DNA from: Pseudonocardia cypriaca
GTDB lineage: Bacteria > Actinomycetota > Actinomycetes > Mycobacteriales > Pseudonocardiaceae
Direction: 5' to 3'
NCBI RefSeq assembly: GCF_006717045.1
Contig: NZ_VFPH01000003.1
Span: 1-64,000, forward strand
DNA length: 64,000 nt
Below, piece after piece: positions 58,161-64,000 of this stretch. The first letter of the stretch is position 1. Each line of letters starts with the position of its first letter. The translations under genes were made by a program, and so were the position numbers. The notes under the pieces are model-generated. The model was not told the origin of the DNA and made no database searches. It saw only the letters and a list, made by a program, of their open reading frames with translations.

Positions 58161-58661
58161 ATGGACCGCAACGACGTCACCGAGGTGCTGAACAAGCCGA
58201 TCTCCCAGGAGCTGCTGGGCTCGTCGATCCCGGCCCGGCTGGCGTACACCGGGGTGGACGGGGACCCGCGGGTGGTCCCGGTCAGCTTCTGGTGGGACGG
58301 CGCGCAGCTGTTGGTCTTCACGATTCCGAACGCGGCGAAGGTGCCGGCGCTGAAGAAGAACCCGCGCGTGGCGATCACCATCGACACGCAGGAGCAGTGG
58401 CCGCCGCGGGTGCTGCTGGTCCGCGGCGCTGCGAGCGTCGAGCCCGTCGACGGCGTGCCGCAGGAGTACGTCGAGGCGTCCCGCAAGGTCACACCGGTCG
58501 AGGTCTTCGAGGACTGGGAGGCCGGGGTGCGCGGGCTGTACGACCGGATGGTGCGCATCACGATCGAGCCGGACTGGGCGAAGCTGCTGGACTTCGAGAC
58601 CACCCTCCCCAAGGCGGTCGAGGAGATCATCAACGCGAAGCTGGCGCAGCGCGCCACCTGA
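58161..58661 (+). CDS. Pyridoxamine 5'-phosphate oxidase-fold protein
   Basis: This 166-residue split-barrel flavin/F420-binding protein shows GSSIPARLAYTGVDGDPRVV, PVSFWWDGAQLLVFTIPNAA, KVPALKKNPRVAITIDTQEQ and VLLVRGAASVEPVDGVPQEY. Members bind FMN or F420; the substrate is unknown. ATG 58161 follows ACAGGAGGACACC, a very good ribosome-binding site. Confidence 0.88.
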   Translation: MDRNDVTEVLNKPISQELLGSSIPARLAYTGVDGDPRVVPVSFWWDGAQLLVFTIPNAAKVPALKKNPRVAITIDTQEQWPPRVLLVRGAASVEPVDGVPQEYVEASRKVTPVEVFEDWEAGVRGLYDRMVRITIEPDWAKLLDFETTLPKAVEEIINAKLAQRAT

Positions 58662-58755
58662 GCAGCGCTCCGGCAAGCCCGGTCACCTGACTGATTCGAG
58701 CCGCCCCCTCCCGTTCCTAGCGTCGGTTGCGTCCGATCGACGAGAGGAGCGACCG

Positions 58756-59340
58756 ATGGACGCGACGCCGTTTCGACTGGTGGTCGTCATCGCCAGCACG
58801 CGGGAGGGCCGGTTCGCACCGAACGTGGCGAACTGGTTCGTGGAGGAGGCCCGCGCGCGGGCCGACCTGGACATCGACGTGCTGGACCTGGCCGAGGCCG
58901 AGCTGCCCGACCGCCTCACGGGGTGGGGGACGCCGCCGCCGGCAGCGGTCGCGGCAGTGACGCCCCGGCTGGCGGCCGCCGACGCGTTCGTGATCGTGAC
59001 GCCGGAGTACAACCACAGCTACCCGGCGCCCGTGAAGACGCTGATCGACTGGCACTTCACCGAGTGGCAGGCCAAGCCGGTGGCGTTCGTGTCCTACGGC
59101 GGCATGTCCGGGGGTCTGCGTGCCGTGGAGCACCTGCGGGGCGTCCTCGCCGAGCTGCACGCCGTGACGGTGCGCGACACCGTCAGCTTCCACGGGGCGT
59201 GGGACCGCTTCGGGTCGGATGCGCGCCCCGTGGATCCGGCCGAGTGCGCCGCGGCGGCGAAGACGATGCTCGACCAGCTCTCCTGGTGGGCCCACGCCCT
59301 GCGCGAGGCGCGCGCGGCACGGCCGTACGTCACGGGTTGA
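58756..59340 (+). CDS. NADPH-dependent FMN reductase-family protein
   Basis: This 194-residue flavodoxin-like reductase has LVVVIASTREGRFAPNVANW (FMN phosphate loop), DAFVIVTPEYNHSYPAPVKT (PEYN motif) and LIDWHFTEWQAKPVAFVSYG, GGMSGGLRAVEHLRGVLAEL. It would reduce FMN, quinones or azo compounds. ATG 58756 follows GAGAGGAG. It precedes an MFS exporter and a LAL regulator on the same strand, and may be regulated with them. Confidence 0.9.
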   Translation: MDATPFRLVVVIASTREGRFAPNVANWFVEEARARADLDIDVLDLAEAELPDRLTGWGTPPPAAVAAVTPRLAAADAFVIVTPEYNHSYPAPVKTLIDWHFTEWQAKPVAFVSYGGMSGGLRAVEHLRGVLAELHAVTVRDTVSFHGAWDRFGSDARPVDPAECAAAAKTMLDQLSWWAHALREARAARPYVTG

Positions 59341-59400
59341 CCTCGACCTGACTTCAACTCTTAACGTCGCCTCGAAGCATCCAGGAGAGGTAGGAAGATC

Positions 59401-60750
59401 ATGACCACGGACGCGGTGACGCTCCAGCGCACCAAGTGGGCCCCGGTGGCGGCGCTCGGGCTCGCGATGCTGGTGGTCACGTCGGAGATGACCATCGCGG
59501 CGGTGACGCTGCCCGGGATCGGGGCGGACCTGCTGGTCTCGCCCGCGGCGACGGCCTGGGTGCTGCTCGCCTACGCCCTGCCGATGGCCGCGCTCGCCAT
59601 CCCGGCCGGGCGCTGGGCCGACGGCGCGGACGTGCGGGCTGCGTTCGCGCTCTCGATGGTCGGGATCGCGGTCGCGAGCGTGCTCGTCGGTCTGGCGCCG
59701 GCGTTCTGGCTGGTCGTGGTGGGGCGACTGCTCCAGGGCGCGGCCGGTGCGCTGATCGTCGCGGTCTACATGCCGATCATCACCGCGAGCGTGTTGCCCG
59801 CGCAGCGCGGACGCGCGATCGGCTTCGTCATCACGATCATGACGGTGGGCGCGATGGCCGGTGTCCCGCTCGGCGGCCTCATCGCCGACATGTGGGGCTG
59901 GCGCGCGGTGTTCCTGGTGAAGCTGCCGGTGGTGGTCGCGGTGCTGTGGGTGGGGTTGAGCACGATCACCCGCATCCCGGGTCGTGGGTTGCCGCGGCCC
60001 GGCGCGGCCCTCCTGCGTGAGGCGCTGCTGCTGGGCGGGGCGGTGGCGGTGCTGCTGCTCGCCTTCGAGGAGGTGGGCGGGCGGCCGCTCCTCGCCGGGG
60101 CGCTCGCCGTGGCCGCGATCGGGCTGGCCGTGTGGTGGTCGCGCCTGGCGGCCTCCGGCCCGGTGCTCCGGCTCGTCCGGAACCCGGCGTTCGGGTTCAT
60201 GATGATCTCGCTGCTGGCGGTCTCGTCCACCGCGGGCCTCGTCTCGTTCCTGCTGCCGTACTTCGTGGCCGACGTGCTGCACGGCGGCCCGGACCTCACC
60301 GGGGTTGCGCTGCTGTTCTTCGTCGGCGCGATGGCGCCGCTCTCGGCGGCGGCGGGCGCACTGGCCGACCGTCTCGGCAACCGGGTGGTGGCGGCCGCCG
60401 GCAGCGCGGTGTCCCTCGCGGGGGTGCTCCTGATGCTGACGCTCGACGGCGACGCAGGCCTGGTCGACATGGCCTGGCGGCTCGTGGTGCTCGGGATCGG
60501 GGCCGCCCTGTTCAACCCGGCCGTCAACGCTGCGATGCTCACGGCCGCACCGGCGGGCTCGGAGGGCGTGGCGGGCGGCGTCGGCATGACGGTCCGGACG
60601 GTCGCGGTGACGGTGGGGTCCGCGGCGTCCGCGCTCGCATGGACGATGGCCGGCGGCGGCATCGCCGGCTTCCGCAGCGGCATCCTCATGATCACGGTGG
60701 CCGTCGCGGTCGGGCTGGCGGTCCTGCTCGTCCCGGTGCGGCGGCCGTGA
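59401..60750 (+). CDS. MFS transporter (12 or more helices)
   Basis: This 449-residue MFS protein has WAPVAALGLAMLVVTSEMTI and AAVTLPGIGADLLVSPAATA (motif D-like), LPMAALAIPAGRWADGADVR, GRLLQGAAGALIVAVYMPII, and a C-terminal half with GALADRLGNRVVAAAGSAVS. It is probably an exporter of drugs or metabolites. ATG 59401 follows AGGAGAGG. Its stop overlaps the GTG of the LAL regulator gene by 3 bases, so the two are coupled. Confidence 0.92.
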   Translation: MTTDAVTLQRTKWAPVAALGLAMLVVTSEMTIAAVTLPGIGADLLVSPAATAWVLLAYALPMAALAIPAGRWADGADVRAAFALSMVGIAVASVLVGLAPAFWLVVVGRLLQGAAGALIVAVYMPIITASVLPAQRGRAIGFVITIMTVGAMAGVPLGGLIADMWGWRAVFLVKLPVVVAVLWVGLSTITRIPGRGLPRPGAALLREALLLGGAVAVLLLAFEEVGGRPLLAGALAVAAIGLAVWWSRLAASGPVLRLVRNPAFGFMMISLLAVSSTAGLVSFLLPYFVADVLHGGPDLTGVALLFFVGAMAPLSAAAGALADRLGNRVVAAAGSAVSLAGVLLMLTLDGDAGLVDMAWRLVVLGIGAALFNPAVNAAMLTAAPAGSEGVAGGVGMTVRTVAVTVGSAASALAWTMAGGGIAGFRSGILMITVAVAVGLAVLLVPVRRP

Positions 60751-63512
60751 TCACGCTGCCGGAGGCGCCTCCGCTGCGCGGCCGCGACGCCGAGCTGGAG
60801 GTCGTGGACCGCCTGCTCGCAGCGGCCCGCCGCGGGAGCAGCGCGGCCCTCGTGGTGCGCGGTGAGGCGGGGATCGGGAAGTCGGCGCTCCTCCTGCACG
60901 CGGCGAGGCGGGCGACCGGCATGCAGGTGCTGCTCCAGGTCGGCGTCGAGACGGAGGTGGAGCTGCCGTACGCCACGCTGCACGCGCTGTTCGCCGACGC
61001 GTGCGAGGCGCTCGACCGGCTCCCCGAGGTGCAGGCGGGCGCGTTGCGCGTCGCGCTCGGGCTGGCCGCCGGGCCACCGCCCGACCGCTTCCTCGTCGGG
61101 CTCGCCGTGCTGAGCCTGCTCGCCGAGCTGGCCGCCGAGCGTCCGCTGCTCTGCGTCGTCGACGACGCGCACTGGGTCGACCGGGCGTCGGCCCAGGCGT
61201 TGCTCTTCGCGGCTCGCCGGCTGGGGAGCGAGTCCGTCGTGCTGCTCTTCGCCGCGCGCACCGGGCTCGCTCCGGACTTCCCGGCCCCTGGTGTGGAGTC
61301 GCTCGACCTCCCTCGGCTCGACGACGCGAGCGCCCGCGAGGTGCTGGACGCCGAGGTGGGCGACCTGCCCCGCCCGGTGCGCGACCAGCTCCTGCGCGAG
61401 GCGGCCGGCAACCCGCTCGCCCTGCACGAGCTGCCCGCGGCCCACCGGATGGGCCGCGCGCCGGTGTACCCGCTCGCGCCGCCCGACGCAGGCCGCGGCG
61501 GGGTCCCGCCGACGAACAGCCCGGTGGAGCGGGAGTTCGCGGCGCGCATCGCCGCCCTTCCCGCGGCGGCCCGCACCGCGCTCCTCGTTGCCGCCGCCGA
61601 CGGGACGTGCAACGCCCGGGTGGTGCTCGCCGCGGCCGAGCGGCTCGGGGCCGGGCCGGCCGACCTGGAGGTCCTGGAACGCGAACGGCTGCTGCTGTTC
61701 TTCGACGGCTGCATGGGGTTCCACCACCCGCTGATCCGCACGGCCGTCTACGGCGCCGCGACCATGGCGGCGAAGCGGGCGGCGCACCAGGCGCTGGCCG
61801 AGGTGCTCCACGAGAGCGACGAGGAGGATCGGCGCAACTGGCACCTCGCGGCGTCGAGCCTCGGCCCGGACGAGGCGGTGGCCGGCGCGCTGGAGCAGAG
61901 CGGGCTGCGGGCTCGCGACCGCGGGAGCCACGAGACGGTGGCCGCTGCCTTCGAACGCGCCGCCGCGCTCACGCCGTACGGCCCGGATCGGGCGCGACGC
62001 ATGGTGGCGGCGGCCGAGGCCGCTGCTGAGGCGGGGCACCACGAGTGGGCGGCCGAACTGGCCGGCCGCAGCGAGCCGCTCACCGAGGACCCGCAGCTGC
62101 GGGCGCGCCTCGCACTGGTGCGGGCCCGGCTCGCCGACGAGGAGGGCGACGTCGCCGAGACCCACCGGTTGTTGCTGGCCGCGGCCGGGTCCGCGGCGCC
62201 CGCGGCGCCGGACCTGGCGGGCGAGATGCTGCTGTGGGCCGTGGAGGCCGGCTGGTCGGCACGCGACCGCGGGATGGTCGAGCAGGTGGCGACCGCGGCG
62301 AGCGGGCTCGGGGCACCCGGGGCGGACCACATCCGCGCGTACGCCGCGCTGGCCGCGGCCCAGCTCCCGGACGACCCGGACGCCCCGCTGCCACCGGCCA
62401 GTGCCGCGTTCGCGCGGATGGCCGACTGCCGCGGCGAGGGCGAACCGCGTGCCACCGCGAGCCTCGCCGCCTGGTACATGGTGGCGGGCGACGACACCAC
62501 AGCGCTCGCGGTGGCGGCAGCCGCGGAGCGAGAGGCCCGCGCCACCGGGGCGCTGGGTGCCCTGCCCCGCGTGCTCGCCGTGCTCGCGACCGGCCGCTGG
62601 CACCTCGGCCACTGGCGCGATGCGGCCGCGGCAGCCACCGACGGCCTGCGCATCGCCCGCGACGTCGGGCAGCTCCAGGTCGTCGACCAGCTGGCCGGCG
62701 TCCTCGCCCACCTCGCTGCGGCGAGCGGGGACGAGGTGCGGTTCGCCGCCGCCCTCGGCGAGCTGGACGGGCAGCGCCCCACGGGGCGCTCCGCAGGGAT
62801 CATCGGTTCGGCCCGCGGGCTGCTCGACCTGGGCCTCGGCCGGTTCGACGCGGCCGCGGACCGGCTCGCCGAGGCGGCGGCGTCGCGGGGTTGGTGGCGC
62901 GGGCTGCCCGACCTCGTGGAGGCGGCGGCCCGGGCCGGCCGCACCGCGGAGGCGCGGCGCGCCGCCGACCGGTACGCCCGGTGGGCCGAGCACACCGGGC
63001 AGGAGTGGCCGCGGGCGATCGCGGCGCGCTGTGGGGCCCTCGTCGCGTCCGACGACGGGGCGGCCGAGCTCTTCGCGAAGGCCGCAGCGATGCACCGGAC
63101 CGACGGCACGCACCCGTTCGAACGCGCCCGCACCGACCTCCTGCACGGCGAGTGGCTGCGCCGCGCGCGCCGCCGGAGCGAGGCTCGCGGCCCGCTCCGG
63201 GCAGCCGCTGACGCGTTCGACGAGCTGGGCGCCGGGCCGTGGGCCGAGCGGGCGCGCGCCGAGCTGCGGGCCACCGGCGAGACCCGATCGACATCGACGA
63301 TGGCGACCGGGCCCGCCCCGGACCAGCTCGCCGAGCTCACCCCGCAGGAGCTGCAGGTCGTCCGGCTCGCCGCGGCGGGACTGTCCAACCGCGACATCGC
63401 CGCGCAGCTGTTCCTGTCGCCGCGCACGGTCGGCTACCACCTCTACAAGGCGTTCCCCAAGCTCGGCGTGGCCTCGCGCGCGCAGCTGGTCCGCCTGGAT
63501 CTCCCCGCGTAA
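60747..63512 (+). CDS. LAL-type LuxR transcriptional regulator
   Basis: This 921-residue regulator has an N-terminal AAA ATPase with Walker A GEAGIGKS (residues 39-46) and Walker B LLCVVDDAHWVD, a long TPR-like helical middle, and a C-terminal LuxR helix-turn-helix (about 855-915) with LTPQELQVVRLAAAGLSNRD, IAAQLFLSPRTVGYHLYKAF and KLGVASRAQLVRL. Large ATP-binding LuxR regulators respond to small ligands and usually activate adjacent genes. GTG 60747 overlaps the MFS stop. It probably controls the MFS and reductase genes. Confidence 0.93.
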   Translation: MITLPEAPPLRGRDAELEVVDRLLAAARRGSSAALVVRGEAGIGKSALLLHAARRATGMQVLLQVGVETEVELPYATLHALFADACEALDRLPEVQAGALRVALGLAAGPPPDRFLVGLAVLSLLAELAAERPLLCVVDDAHWVDRASAQALLFAARRLGSESVVLLFAARTGLAPDFPAPGVESLDLPRLDDASAREVLDAEVGDLPRPVRDQLLREAAGNPLALHELPAAHRMGRAPVYPLAPPDAGRGGVPPTNSPVEREFAARIAALPAAARTALLVAAADGTCNARVVLAAAERLGAGPADLEVLERERLLLFFDGCMGFHHPLIRTAVYGAATMAAKRAAHQALAEVLHESDEEDRRNWHLAASSLGPDEAVAGALEQSGLRARDRGSHETVAAAFERAAALTPYGPDRARRMVAAAEAAAEAGHHEWAAELAGRSEPLTEDPQLRARLALVRARLADEEGDVAETHRLLLAAAGSAAPAAPDLAGEMLLWAVEAGWSARDRGMVEQVATAASGLGAPGADHIRAYAALAAAQLPDDPDAPLPPASAAFARMADCRGEGEPRATASLAAWYMVAGDDTTALAVAAAAEREARATGALGALPRVLAVLATGRWHLGHWRDAAAAATDGLRIARDVGQLQVVDQLAGVLAHLAAASGDEVRFAAALGELDGQRPTGRSAGIIGSARGLLDLGLGRFDAAADRLAEAAASRGWWRGLPDLVEAAARAGRTAEARRAADRYARWAEHTGQEWPRAIAARCGALVASDDGAAELFAKAAAMHRTDGTHPFERARTDLLHGEWLRRARRRSEARGPLRAAADAFDELGAGPWAERARAELRATGETRSTSTMATGPAPDQLAELTPQELQVVRLAAAGLSNRDIAAQLFLSPRTVGYHLYKAFPKLGVASRAQLVRLDLPA

Positions 63513-63521
63513 CCTGCGCCT

Positions 63522-64000
63522 GTGACGTCCACCGACCGGCTCACCGTCGCCAAGACCTACAAGCTGTACGTCGGCGGCGCGTTCCCGCGATCGGAGTCGG
63601 GCCGCAGCTATCCGGTCACGAGCACCGACGGCACGCTGCTCGCCCACGCCGCGCTCGCCTCCCGCAAGGACGTGCGCGACGCGGTGAGCGCGGCCCGGGC
63701 GGCGTTCCCCGGCTGGTCCGGCGCCACCGCGTACAACCGCGGCCAGGTGCTCTACCGGGTGGCCGAGATGCTGCAGGGCCGGCGCGGGCAGTTCGTCGGC
63801 GACGTCGTGGCGGCCGAGGGTGTGCGCAAGGGGCAGGCCGCGGCGCTCGTGGACGCCGCCGTCGACCGCTGGGTCTGGTACGCGGGGTGGACCGACAAGA
63901 TCGCTTCCGTGCTCGGTTCGGTGAACCCGGTGGCCGGGCCGCTGGTGAACTGGTCGACCCCGGAGCCCACCGGCGTGGTCGGGGTGCTGGCGCCGCAGGG
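63522..64000 (+). CDS. Aldehyde dehydrogenase (partial, C-terminus outside window)
   Basis: The visible 159 residues starting at GTG 63522 are the N-terminal part of an aldehyde dehydrogenase: YKLYVGGAFPRSESGRSYPV, KDVRDAVSAARAAFPGWSGA, RGQVLYRVAEMLQGRRGQFV and WSTPEPTGVVGVLAPQG. The catalytic Cys and Glu lie beyond the window. It differs in sequence from the aldehyde dehydrogenase at 55919. In many actinobacteria two such genes follow deoC directly. Confidence 0.88.
   Translation, partial: MTSTDRLTVAKTYKLYVGGAFPRSESGRSYPVTSTDGTLLAHAALASRKDVRDAVSAARAAFPGWSGATAYNRGQVLYRVAEMLQGRRGQFVGDVVAAEGVRKGQAAALVDAAVDRWVWYAGWTDKIASVLGSVNPVAGPLVNWSTPEPTGVVGVLAPQ

Noticed and set aside
59766..63647. A 1293-codon open frame on the minus strand across the MFS and LAL regulator genes
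   Set aside because: It is the reverse-strand shadow of two clear genes with intact motifs; Arg/Gly/Pro-rich composition and no domain.
1..64000. tRNA, rRNA, transposase, integrase or plasmid-origin genes
   Set aside because: None could be recognised by sequence motifs in either strand; the statement is limited to reading without a covariance-model search.

Overview
The window is high-GC actinobacterial chromosome. Strong G/C third-position bias, frequent GTG starts, 1-17 base gene overlaps, an F420-type LLM oxidoreductase, an EspG homologue, a conservon (CvnABCD) and an accD5/birA/maf/sseA/accA3 locus point to Pseudonocardiaceae, most likely Pseudonocardia or a close relative; the genus is inferred. 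No rRNA, tRNA, insertion sequence, prophage or CRISPR array was seen.

Region 1 (about 0.3-12.0 kb) is a thiopeptide (pyritide) RiPP gene cluster. A 71-residue precursor (4987-5202, minus strand) has a TbtA-like leader/core junction (GHGAPELGA|SCWCNC). Downstream of it on the minus strand are a split LanB glutamyl-tRNA-dependent dehydratase (2363-4897), an elimination protein (1402-2370) and a pyridine synthase-type protein (314-1399). Divergently, on the plus strand, come the RRE/ocin-ThiF partner, the YcaO cyclodehydratase, a two-domain SagB-type azoline dehydrogenase and a P450, all translationally coupled. A perfect palindrome lies between the two arms. The core does not match any thiopeptide I know, and no immunity gene or exporter is visible. 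The left edge cuts a response regulator gene.

Region 2 (12.0-35.0 kb) is housekeeping with insertions. DinB-like protein, hisN, an LLM oxidoreductase, a Uma2 protein and HMG-CoA lyase lead into a locus that is compact in mycobacteria: PH-domain protein, birA, accD5, accE, maf, sseA, sufE-like, accA3. Here it is opened by a conservon signalling operon, an orphan hoxX, a glucarate dehydratase-family gene, small glycine-tailed membrane proteins, a Na+/H+ antiporter and a TIGR04222 protein. Three of the inserted membrane-protein genes share an upstream element: TCAA, 9 bases, AAG, then CACACT/AACACT about 43 bases after the start of TCAA.

Region 3 (35-48 kb) holds a degenerate DEDD-exonuclease-like gene, orphan espG, a 13-copy array of degenerate 22-bp repeats (relatives near 28.45 and 38.39 kb), a DUF559-type protein, then lpdA, an M20 amidohydrolase, a Ser/Thr kinase, purine nucleoside phosphorylase, a phospho-sugar mutase, an SGNH hydrolase, a flavodoxin-like protein and upp. 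This matches the order of the mycobacterial lpdA-amiA-deoD-pmmB-upp region and forms a purine/pyrimidine salvage set.

Region 4 (48-64 kb) has a two-component system whose regulator has a disrupted N-terminus, an HxlR regulator divergent from an MFS exporter, a metallophosphoesterase, a small protein behind a near-perfect anti-SD match, and deoC followed by an aldehyde dehydrogenase. A second aldehyde dehydrogenase starts at the right edge, separated by a block of NUDIX, PPOX-fold, FMN-reductase, MFS and LAL-type LuxR regulator genes.
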